Positions 1 through 5,044 of a DNA stretch of 5,044 nt are shown in pieces (within the stretch, counting starts at the first letter, position 1; every line of letters begins with the position of its first letter). Made by a program: the position numbers and the translations under genes. Under the pieces are notes generated by a model that had not been told where the DNA came from, did no database searches, and saw nothing but the letters and a program-made list of their open reading frames with translations. The DNA is from Clostridiales bacterium (GTDB taxonomy: Bacteria > Bacillota > Clostridia > Oscillospirales > CAG-382), in NCBI GenBank assembly GCA_003452915.1, contig DMMZ01000063.1, positions 1 through 5,044 of the forward strand, read 5' to 3'.

Positions 1-287
1 AAGGGATTGACACGACAAAACCTCTGATTGTTCTTGATCATCGTCCTGACGAGCTTGAAAAAGCTAATTTACACAACACCGACCTTTTATTAAGCGGACA
101 TTCTCACGGTGGGCAAACCTTTCCGATTATGTTTATAACAAACGAGGTTTACGAATTAGATTACGGATACGAAAAATTTGATGATATGCACATGATTGTT
201 ACAAGTGGAGTAGGTCTCTGGGGACCGCCTGCAAGAGTAGGCACAGATTCTGAGATTGTTATAATAAATATGACTTTTAAACAGTGA
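1..287 (+). CDS. Calcineurin-like metallophosphoesterase, C-terminal fragment (5' end outside window)
   Basis: The open frame starts at the window edge (first full codon at 3) and ends at TGA 285-287, giving 94 residues of the C-terminal part of a metal-dependent phosphoesterase. The fragment reads LDHRPD, then LLLSGHSHGGQTFPI, then GVGLWGPPARVGTDSEIVII. The GHSH pair and the histidine in DHRP correspond to metal ligands in calcineurin-like phosphoesterases. The final G-x-WGPP-x-R-x-G-x-x-x-EI block is typical of the YkuE/YaeI-like branch, whose members often carry an N-terminal membrane anchor or signal that would lie upstream of this window. The substrate cannot be told from this piece. Its stop overlaps the GTG start of the next gene (GTGA), so the two are probably cotranscribed and translationally coupled. 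Family assignment is firm; the precise role is unknown. Confidence 0.9.
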   Translation, partial: GIDTTKPLIVLDHRPDELEKANLHNTDLLLSGHSHGGQTFPIMFITNEVYELDYGYEKFDDMHMIVTSGVGLWGPPARVGTDSEIVIINMTFKQ

Positions 288-976
288 TTATGGATATAAA
301 AAATAAACTAACTGAACTTTCTGAGCCGGATTATAAGGCCTTTTCATTAAAATTTCTGCCTAAAGACACTATTTTATATGGTGTTAGGTTAGCGCATTTG
401 CGGAAAATAGCGAAGGAAGCAGTTAAAAAGCAAGACTTTTCGTTTCTTGATGAAGCTGATTACAATATTTTTGAAGAAAAGTTATTGTGCGGCTTTATGA
501 TTAGCTATATCAAACTGCCGTTTAACGAAAAACTTGAATTAATAAAAGACTTCGTAACGAAAATAGACAGCTGGAGCGTTTGTGATAGCTTTTGCGCTTC
601 TTTTAAATTTAAAGAGAATGAAAAACAACAGGTATTTGAGTTCTTACAACCCTATCTAAAAGCACATGATGAATATAAAGCACGTTTTGGAATAGTAATG
701 CTGTTGGACCATTTTATTAACGAGGAATACATCGATAGAGTTTTATTTTTAATAAGAAATGTAAAAGCAGAGGGTTTTTACACTAAAATGGCATCTGCGT
801 GGGCGTTATCAGTTTGCATGGTTTATTTTCCGCAGAAAACGATTAGTTTACTTGAAGAAAATATATTAGATACTTTCGTACAGAACAAGGCAATACAAAA
901 ATCGGTAGAATCCTACCGAATTAATGAGAAAATAAAAAATTATATAAAAACACTTAAATTTGGAGGTAAAAAATGA
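284..976 (+). CDS. AlkD-like DNA alkylation repair glycosylase
   Basis: The product (230 aa from GTG 284, 228 aa from ATG 290) matches the DNA alkylation repair family, all-helical HEAT-like-repeat glycosylases that excise positively charged alkylated bases such as 3-methyladenine and 7-methylguanine. The Bacillus cereus AlkD residues Trp109, Asp113, Arg148 and Trp187 have clear counterparts at W97, D101 (SWSVCD), R134 (YKARFG) and W173 (ASAWAL), numbering from GTG. The spacings of 4, 33 and 39 are nearly those of AlkD (4, 35, 39), which supports an active enzyme. Length is normal for the family. The start is uncertain: GTG 284 overlaps the upstream stop as GTGA, while ATG 290 is six bases on; neither has a good Shine-Dalgarno site, which fits translational coupling. 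The stop overlaps the glyA start (ATGA at 973-976). Codons are more A/T-rich than in glyA. Function is inferred from homology and motif spacing. Confidence 0.92.
   Translation: MIMDIKNKLTELSEPDYKAFSLKFLPKDTILYGVRLAHLRKIAKEAVKKQDFSFLDEADYNIFEEKLLCGFMISYIKLPFNEKLELIKDFVTKIDSWSVCDSFCASFKFKENEKQQVFEFLQPYLKAHDEYKARFGIVMLLDHFINEEYIDRVLFLIRNVKAEGFYTKMASAWALSVCMVYFPQKTISLLEENILDTFVQNKAIQKSVESYRINEKIKNYIKTLKFGGKK
962..966 (+). promoter_or_regulatory. Ribosome binding site of glyA
   Basis: GGAGG lies six bases before the ATG at 973, inside the last codons of the alkD-like gene. It is the strongest Shine-Dalgarno match in the window and fixes the glyA start, so glyA can be translated well despite overlapping the upstream gene by ATGA. 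Confidence 0.9.
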
Positions 977-2208
977 AGGCTATAGAAGAACTCAAAAAGT
1001 ACGACCGTGAGGTTGCCGAGGCTTGCGAGCTTGAACTAAACCGTCAACGTGATAATATCGAACTTATTGCGAGTGAAAATATTGTATCAGAAGCGGTGCT
1101 TCTTGCAGCAGGAACAATTTTAACAAATAAATATGCGGAAGGATACCCGTCAAAGCGTTATTACGGCGGATGTCAATGTGTTGACATAGTCGAGAATATT
1201 GCAAGAGACCGTGCGAAAAAGTTATTCGGAGCAGAATACGCTAATGTGCAGCCGCATAGTGGTGCTTCCGCAAACCTTGCTGTTTTCTTTGCACTGCTTA
1301 CCCCCGGCGACACCGTTATGGGTATGAATCTTGCACACGGCGGACATCTTTCACACGGTTCCCCTGTTAACATATCCGGTAAATACTTTAAAATCGTTCC
1401 TTATGGAGTAAGCGACGATACACAAAAAATAGATTACGATAAAATGAGAGAAATCGCTCTCGAATGCAAGCCAAAGATGATTGTTGTAGGCGCAAGCGCA
1501 TACGCAAGAGCAATCGACTTTGCTCGCTGCCGTCAGATAGCCGACGAGGTTGGTGCATATCTTATGGTTGATATGGCACATATTGCAGGTCTTGTAGCTG
1601 CCGGACTTCATCAGAGCCCTGTCCCGTATGCGGATGTTGTTACAACCACCACACACAAAACCTTAAGAGGTCCAAGAGGTGGTCTTATCCTATGTAAAGA
1701 AGAGTTTGGAGCAAAAATAGACAAGGCAATTTTCCCAGGTACTCAGGGCGGTCCGCTTATGCACATAATAGCTGCTAAAGCTGTTGCACTTGGAGAGGCA
1801 CTTACTGACGAGTTCAAGGTTTACCAACAGCAAATAGTTAAGAATGCACAGGCATTTGCAAAAGCACTTATTGCAGAGGGCTTGACATTGGTTTCCGGTG
1901 GAACAGACAACCACCTTATGCTACTTGACTTAAGAAACTTTGGTATCACAGGCAAAGAACTTGAGCATAGACTTGATGAGGTTCACATCACTGCAAACAA
2001 GAATACAATACCCAACGATCCGCAAAGCCCATTTGTAACAAGCGGAGTAAGACTTGGCACCCCAGCAGTTACCTCTAGAGGCTTTAACGAGAGCGATATG
2101 GAAAAGGTTGCACATTTGATCAAGGTTGCAATAGTTGATTTCGAAAACAATAAGGATTATATACTCGCTGAGGTTAAGAAGCTCTGCGAAAGCCACCCGA
2201 TTTATTAA
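973..2208 (+). CDS. glyA: Serine hydroxymethyltransferase
   Basis: GlyA is a cytosolic PLP enzyme that interconverts serine plus tetrahydrofolate with glycine plus 5,10-methylene-THF, supplying one-carbon units and glycine for purine, thymidylate and methionine synthesis. The 411-residue product is full length for bacterial SHMT. Visible hallmarks are IASENIVS (S35), the Y54-E56 and Y63-Y64 cluster of NKYAEGYPSKRYYGG, QPHSGASAN (residues 93-101), the PLP-stacking H122 in LAHGGHLSHGS, D200 and H203 in MVDMAHIAGL, the Schiff-base lysine K229 in TTTTHKTLRGPRGG, and R360 in SGVRLGTPA, which binds the substrate carboxylate. K229, D200 and H203 fall at the same numbers as in the E. coli enzyme. No key residue is missing. 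The ATG has a strong GGAGG site. The gene is the last of a coupled run and is followed by an intrinsic terminator. No ZTP/pfl-type leader can precede it because there is no spacer. Confidence 0.98.
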   Translation: MKAIEELKKYDREVAEACELELNRQRDNIELIASENIVSEAVLLAAGTILTNKYAEGYPSKRYYGGCQCVDIVENIARDRAKKLFGAEYANVQPHSGASANLAVFFALLTPGDTVMGMNLAHGGHLSHGSPVNISGKYFKIVPYGVSDDTQKIDYDKMREIALECKPKMIVVGASAYARAIDFARCRQIADEVGAYLMVDMAHIAGLVAAGLHQSPVPYADVVTTTTHKTLRGPRGGLILCKEEFGAKIDKAIFPGTQGGPLMHIIAAKAVALGEALTDEFKVYQQQIVKNAQAFAKALIAEGLTLVSGGTDNHLMLLDLRNFGITGKELEHRLDEVHITANKNTIPNDPQSPFVTSGVRLGTPAVTSRGFNESDMEKVAHLIKVAIVDFENNKDYILAEVKKLCESHPIY

Positions 2209-2227
2209 TAATTATTCCGACACATAT

Positions 2228-2264
2228 AAAATCCGAAGCGAACAAAATTTACTTCGGGTTTTTG
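2228..2264 (+). terminator. Intrinsic terminator after glyA
   Basis: The arms are AAATCCGAAG (2229-2238) and CTTCGGGTTT (2252-2261, with one G-T wobble), with a 13-base loop. The 3' arm runs into a T-rich stretch (GTTTTTG, then TATTTT). The core is six perfect pairs, CCGAAG with CTTCGG. The A-run before and T-run after are typical of Clostridia/Bacilli terminators. It sits 20 bases past the glyA stop and separates that unit from the HAD gene. The large loop may make it leaky, and I see no clear promoter between it and the next gene. Confidence 0.8.
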
Positions 2265-2277
2265 TATTTTAAAATAT

Positions 2278-2283
2278 AAGGAG
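2278..2283 (+). promoter_or_regulatory. Ribosome binding site that decides a TTG start
   Basis: AAGGAG lies nine bases before TTG 2293. A nearer TTG at 2288 is out of frame and reaches a stop after two codons, and the next in-frame ATG (2344) would remove the catalytic N-terminal motif. The TTG at 2293 is therefore the start of the HAD gene. Confidence 0.82.
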
Positions 2284-2292
2284 ATTATTGAA

Positions 2293-2928
2293 TTGAAATA
2301 CACTCATGTCTTTTGGGATTGGAACGGAACTTTAATTGACGATATGGAATGTGCATTGAATGCGGTAAATAGTATACTTGCAAAACGCAATAAAGAAGCA
2401 ATTACAAAAGCACAATATTACGAATATATAGATACTCCTATAAAGCGTTTTTATGACCACATCTTTGACTTTTCCGATATTACCATGGAAGAAATAATGG
2501 ATGACTTTAATTACTTTTATAATTATCATTTAAGTGATTCGCCGCTTATGAACGGTGCAAATTCTGTCTTAAAGGAACTCGGAAATTATGATGTTATACA
2601 GATAATTTTATCATCTTCTTCAAATGCAATGCTATTACCTTATGCTGAAAAAACCGAGGTAATAGGATATTTTAAGCACATACTCGGTTCACCCGATGGA
2701 TATGTAAACGGAAAAATCGAAAGAGCGGTGCAATTTATCAAAGAAAATAAAATTAATCCAAGAGAATGTGTGCTAATCGGCGACACTTTACATGATTTTG
2801 ATACCGCAACAGCTATCGGGTGCGATTGTATTCTGATACCAAACGGTCACCAGTCAAGAGAGGACCTTGTTGCTACTGGAGCAGTAGTTGCGGAGGATAT
2901 TTCTCATATATTAAGGTTAATTATTTAA
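2293..2928 (+). CDS. HAD-family hydrolase, phosphoglycolate phosphatase-like, with a DWN motif I
   Basis: This 211-residue protein is a haloacid dehalogenase superfamily phosphatase, subfamily IA by its helical cap. Motif I is FWDWNGTLID with nucleophile D9. Motif II is the serine run IILSSSS (about 105-110). Motif III is probably K141 in VNGKIERA. Motif IV is LIGDTLHDFDTA with D164 and D168 for magnesium. The cap lies between about residues 15 and 90. The usual acid/base aspartate two residues after the nucleophile is asparagine here (N11). I recall DWNGT versions in other bacterial HAD proteins, so this looks like a subfamily trait, not damage. Candidate substrates are 2-phosphoglycolate or another small phosphomonoester; the sequence does not decide. 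It starts with TTG behind a good ribosome binding site. It lies between the glyA terminator and the purA promoter without an obvious promoter of its own, so it may depend on terminator read-through. Confidence 0.9.
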   Translation: MKYTHVFWDWNGTLIDDMECALNAVNSILAKRNKEAITKAQYYEYIDTPIKRFYDHIFDFSDITMEEIMDDFNYFYNYHLSDSPLMNGANSVLKELGNYDVIQIILSSSSNAMLLPYAEKTEVIGYFKHILGSPDGYVNGKIERAVQFIKENKINPRECVLIGDTLHDFDTATAIGCDCILIPNGHQSREDLVATGAVVAEDISHILRLII

Positions 2929-2937
2929 CTTTTTTGT

Positions 2938-2966
2938 TTGACAAAAAGAAAAATAGTTGGTATAAT
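2938..2966 (+). promoter_or_regulatory. Consensus vegetative (sigma-A/sigma-70) promoter driving purA-purB
   Basis: The -35 box TTGACA (2938-2943) and the -10 box TATAAT (2961-2966) are both perfect consensus and are 17 bases apart. A TG at 2958-2959 gives an extended -10 (TGGTATAAT). Transcription should start near 2973, leaving a leader of about 87 nt before ATG 3060. The promoter begins 10 bases after the HAD stop. A match this complete predicts high basal strength, so any control would probably come from a repressor or from the leader RNA. Confidence 0.92.
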
Positions 2967-2984
2967 AAAATGTTGTTTTTTAAG

Positions 2985-3043
2985 AGAATTGCTTTACCAA
3001 CGAAAACAATTCTTGATATTTTGAAAATTTTTTACATCGTTGG
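2985..3043 (+). promoter_or_regulatory. Possible structured leader of purA (hairpin with pseudoknot potential)
   Basis: In the predicted purA leader, AGAATTG (2985-2991) pairs with CAATTCT (3007-3013), enclosing a 15-base loop. Inside that loop CCAACGA (2997-3003) is perfectly complementary to TCGTTGG (3037-3043), whose last two bases begin the GGAG Shine-Dalgarno-like site at 3042-3045. Together these form an H-type pseudoknot layout that could hide the ribosome entry region. The complementarity is seen directly; folding and regulatory use are inference. It does not resemble any riboswitch class I can name with confidence, including PreQ1-I and ZTP. Confidence 0.35.
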
Positions 3044-3059
3044 AGAAATGGAAATATAT

Positions 3060-4331
3060 ATGCTTACCGCTATTACAGGAATTAATTGGGGTGACGAGGG
3101 CAAGGGAAGAATGGTTGACCTTCTGTCAGTTGATTATGATATCGTTGTACGTTACCAGGGTGGAAACAACGCAGGTCATACCGTTGTCAATGAGAGGGGC
3201 AGGTTTATTCTAAACCTAATGCCATCAGGAATTCTCAGAGAAAACGTCGTTAATGTTCTCGGAAACGGTATGGTTATAGATATAAAGCATCTTTGCAACG
3301 AGATGGATAAATTAATAAACGGCGGTATAAAGATTACCCCCGAAAACCTTAAGATAAGTGACAGAGCCATCATCTGTATGCCTTATCATGTTATGGGTGA
3401 TATTCTTGAGGAAGAACGTCTTGCCGACAAAAAGTTTGGCTCAACACGTCGCGGAATTGCACCTGTTTATGCTGATAAATACTTTAAAAAAGGAATAAGA
3501 ATGGGTGAGCTTTTTGATTTGGTGAGTATGAAGAAGCGTCTTGCCGATATACTCGAATGGAAAGACCTTACACTTAACAAAGGCTACGGTGCGGAAAAAT
3601 TATCGGTTGATGAGATGTACAATCACATAATTGAGTTTGGAAGCAGATTTATACCATATATCTGCGATACAGGCTTATACCTTGATAAAGCTGCTAAAGA
3701 AGGAAAGCGTATTATGTTCGAGGCACAGCTTGGTGCATTACGTGACATAGATTTTGGTATTTATCCTTATACATCATCTTCAAATACAATAGCTGCATAC
3801 GCTCCTATTGGTGCAGGAATACCTAACCGTAAACTTGACAATGTTATTGGTATTATGAAGGCATATTCTTCTTGTGTTGGTGAGGGACCCTTTACCTGTG
3901 AGCTTTTTGGCGATAAAGCACATGAATTGAGAGAAGCTGGTAGTGAATACGGTGCAGCAACAGGCAGACCAAGAAGAGTCGGTGGTTTTGATGTTGTTGC
4001 ATCAAAATATGGAGTAAGAGTACAGGGTGCTGATGTTGTTGCACTTACAAAGCTGGATATTCTCTCTGTTCTAAAAGAAATTCCTGTTTGTGTTGCGTAC
4101 GAAATAGATGGTGTTCAGATAGATGAATTCCCAATCGGAACACAACTTGAAAAGGCAAAGCCGATAAATATCTTTCTTGAGGGCTGGAATTGCGATATTT
4201 CAAACTGCCGCAAGATGAGCGACCTTCCTGTGAAAGCATACGATTATATAAAATATATAGAAAAAGCGGTAGGCTGCCCGATAAAATATATTTCTGTCGG
4301 TGCAGAGCGTGAACAATATATAAATAATTAA
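3060..4331 (+). CDS. purA: Adenylosuccinate synthetase, divergent clostridial-type
   Basis: PurA joins IMP and aspartate using GTP to give adenylosuccinate, the first committed step from IMP to AMP in the cytosol. The 423-residue product has the family's length and order: the GTP-binding loop NWGDEGKGR with catalytic D12 and K15, GGNNAGHT with catalytic H40, T129 and R147 of the IMP site, DIDFGIYPYTSSSN (229-242), VGEGPFTCEL (273-282), the aspartate loop ATGRPRR (300-306), and the guanine-specifying TKLD with K331 and D333. Several signatures are altered: FEGAQG is FEAQLG, GTTGRGIGP is GSTRRGIAP, and the usual Trp after GRPRR-x-G is Gly309. I recall similar versions in other Clostridia, so this is probably a functional lineage. 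ATG 3060 matches the normal PurA N-terminus; ATG 3048 in frame would add four residues. GGAG at 3042-3045 is two bases from 3048 and 14 from 3060. The frame stays open back to 2820, but that extension overlaps the HAD gene and the promoter and is not expected to be protein. purB follows after 118 nt. Confidence 0.96.
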   Translation: MLTAITGINWGDEGKGRMVDLLSVDYDIVVRYQGGNNAGHTVVNERGRFILNLMPSGILRENVVNVLGNGMVIDIKHLCNEMDKLINGGIKITPENLKISDRAIICMPYHVMGDILEEERLADKKFGSTRRGIAPVYADKYFKKGIRMGELFDLVSMKKRLADILEWKDLTLNKGYGAEKLSVDEMYNHIIEFGSRFIPYICDTGLYLDKAAKEGKRIMFEAQLGALRDIDFGIYPYTSSSNTIAAYAPIGAGIPNRKLDNVIGIMKAYSSCVGEGPFTCELFGDKAHELREAGSEYGAATGRPRRVGGFDVVASKYGVRVQGADVVALTKLDILSVLKEIPVCVAYEIDGVQIDEFPIGTQLEKAKPINIFLEGWNCDISNCRKMSDLPVKAYDYIKYIEKAVGCPIKYISVGAEREQYINN

Positions 4332-4350
4332 AATCGTTGATTTTAATTAT
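4324..4350 (+). repeat. Perfect 12-bp A/T-rich inverted repeat over the purA stop
   Basis: ATAATTAAAATC (4324-4335) and GATTTTAATTAT (4339-4350) are perfect reverse complements around a three-base GTT loop. The left arm contains the last codons and the TAA of purA. Only one of the twelve pairs is G-C and no T-run follows directly, so it is a poor classical terminator. It may be a weak terminator, an RNA-stabilising hairpin between purA and purB, or a binding site for a dimeric protein. Confidence 0.6.
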
Positions 4351-4445
4351 ACGGTTTTGTGCCGATGAACGGCACAATTCCCACGCAACGCCGTTAGAAA
4401 TATTTAGTTTTTTAAGAATTTTTATTCTTTGAATCTGAGAGGGAA
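4351..4445 (+). promoter_or_regulatory. purA-purB spacer with mutually exclusive hairpins
   Basis: TTGTGCCG (4357-4364) pairs with CGGCACAA (4370-4377) over a five-base ATGAA loop, a stable eight-pair hairpin with no T-run. The alternative AACGGC (4368-4373) with GCCGTT (4390-4395) uses the same right arm, so only one can form. TTCCC (4378-4382) is complementary to GGGAA (4441-4445), which overlaps the purB Shine-Dalgarno site. A weak hairpin AAGAAT/ATTCTT (4414-4419 with 4424-4429) follows. I find no convincing promoter in the spacer, so purB is probably read from the purA promoter. The pairings are seen; a switching role is inference and some pairing is expected by chance. Confidence 0.35.
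4437..4443 (+). promoter_or_regulatory. Ribosome binding site of purB
   Basis: GAGAGGG ends six bases before ATG 4450. It is a good Shine-Dalgarno match at normal distance and supports this ATG as the purB start. The following residues, ESPLSGRYASKEM, align with the usual beginning of adenylosuccinate lyases of this type. Confidence 0.85.
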
Positions 4446-4449
4446 ATAT

Positions 4450-5044
4450 ATGAATAATAATTACGAAAGCCCATTATCAGGCAGATATGCTTCAAAGGAA
4501 ATGCAGGAGCTTTTTTCAACTCAAAAGCGTGCTTCCACATGGCGTAAGCTTTGGGTTGCGCTTGCAAATGCAGAAATGAAGCTTGGACTTCCTATTACAA
4601 AAGAACAGGTTGAAGAGCTTGCAGCCAATGTTGACAATATCGATTTCGACCGCATTGCGGCAATTGAAAAAGAGACCAGACACGATGTTATGGCTCATAA
4701 CCGTGCTTACGGTGAGGTTTGTCCGTCTGCGGCAGGAATCATTCATCTTGGTGCGACAAGCTGTTATGTTACCGACAACGCTGATATGATTATTATGCGT
4801 GAAGCGCTTGATATTGTAAAAGCAAAGCTGCTTGCCGTTATGAAGAATCTATCCGATTTTGCACTTGAATACAAAGACCTTCCTGCACTTGCATATACTC
4901 ATTTACAGGCGGCACAACCCACAACAGTTGGAAAGCGTGCTTCGCTCTGGCTACAGGATTTTTATATTGATTACAACGACTTAGGCTTTTTATACAACGG
5001 ACTTCGTCTTTTAGGAAATAAAGGTGCGACAGGCACACAAGCCA
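4450..5044 (+). CDS. purB: Adenylosuccinate lyase, N-terminal part (3' end outside window)
   Basis: PurB belongs to the fumarase/aspartase superfamily and cleaves fumarate from adenylosuccinate to give AMP and from SAICAR to give AICAR, so it serves both the late branch and the main purine pathway. The window holds 198 codons, under half of the usual length of about 470, and the frame is open to the edge. Visible features are SPLSGRYASKEM (7-18), the R77-H78-D79 block in TRHDVMAH, HLGATSCYVTDNAD (99-112), and THLQAAQPTTVGKR (150-163) with catalytic H151. The H78-H151 spacing of 73 equals the H86-H159 spacing I recall for human ADSL, and the sequence resembles the human enzyme closely through this stretch. 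The flexible loop with the catalytic serine lies beyond the window. The gene directly follows purA, its metabolic predecessor, with a good ribosome binding site, so the two probably form one operon. Confidence 0.96.
   Translation, partial: MNNNYESPLSGRYASKEMQELFSTQKRASTWRKLWVALANAEMKLGLPITKEQVEELAANVDNIDFDRIAAIEKETRHDVMAHNRAYGEVCPSAAGIIHLGATSCYVTDNADMIIMREALDIVKAKLLAVMKNLSDFALEYKDLPALAYTHLQAAQPTTVGKRASLWLQDFYIDYNDLGFLYNGLRLLGNKGATGTQA

Noticed and set aside
1351..1656. Minus-strand open frames inside glyA, the longest 101 residues
   Set aside because: They lie fully opposite a well-conserved gene and are Cys-rich reading-frame artefacts without start signals.
2231..2260. CCGAAG/GCGAAC resembling halves of a Bacillus PurR box
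   Set aside because: The bases are better explained as a terminator stem with a following T-run directly after glyA, and no matching box precedes the purA promoter.
2820..3059. An 80-residue N-terminal extension of PurA in the same open frame
   Set aside because: It overlaps the HAD gene, crosses the purA promoter and predicted transcription start, and has no similarity to PurA N-termini. The normal family start aligns with ATG 3060.
4045..4377. 110-residue minus-strand open frame over the end of purA
   Set aside because: It is the antisense shadow of purA, has no ribosome binding site, and resembles no family known to me.
4337..4410. TTGATT (4337) and TATTTA (4401) as a separate purB promoter
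   Set aside because: The boxes are far from consensus and no pair has acceptable 16-18 base spacing.
4414..4430. AAGAAT/ATTCTT hairpin as a terminator before purB
   Set aside because: It has six pairs with only one G-C and a three-base T-run, and it stands just ahead of the purB ribosome binding site; too weak to call.
4583..4789. 68-residue plus-strand frame inside purB
   Set aside because: It is out of frame with the strongly conserved PurB sequence that covers the whole interval.

Overview
This AT-rich window carries six protein-coding genes, all on the + strand and tightly packed. Two of them run off the ends. The protein sequences, A/T-rich spacers, strong Shine-Dalgarno sites and TTG/GTG start codons suggest a low-GC Gram-positive bacterium, most likely a gut-type member of the Clostridia. 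That placement is inference from family resemblance; no rRNA or other taxonomic marker is present.

Layout. (1) Positions 1-287 hold the C-terminal end of a calcineurin-like metallophosphoesterase. (2) An AlkD-like DNA alkylation repair glycosylase follows at 284/290-976, overlapping the end of the first gene. (3) glyA, serine hydroxymethyltransferase, lies at 973-2208 and overlaps alkD by ATGA. These three form one translationally coupled run that ends at an intrinsic terminator (about 2228-2264). (4) A HAD-family phosphatase with a TTG start lies at 2293-2928. (5) A consensus promoter (TTGACA, 17 bases, TATAAT with an extended TG) at 2938-2966 opens a second unit: purA, adenylosuccinate synthetase (3060-4331), then purB, adenylosuccinate lyase (4450 to the window end, 3' truncated). 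The purA leader (about 87 nt) and the purA-purB spacer (118 nt) both contain inverted repeats that could fold as RNA.

How the genes fit together. GlyA makes glycine and 5,10-methylene-THF, both of which feed purine synthesis. PurA and PurB convert IMP to AMP through adenylosuccinate, and PurB also acts earlier on SAICAR. The core theme is therefore one-carbon and purine metabolism, with a DNA-repair gene and two phosphoesterases as passengers. No mobile element, CRISPR array, tRNA, rRNA or phage gene was seen.

The most interesting points are a possible pseudoknot in the purA leader that would cover the Shine-Dalgarno region, mutually exclusive hairpins in front of purB, and a PurA that departs from the usual family signatures while keeping its catalytic residues. 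I see no clear sign of a wholly new biological system; most of the window is housekeeping sequence.
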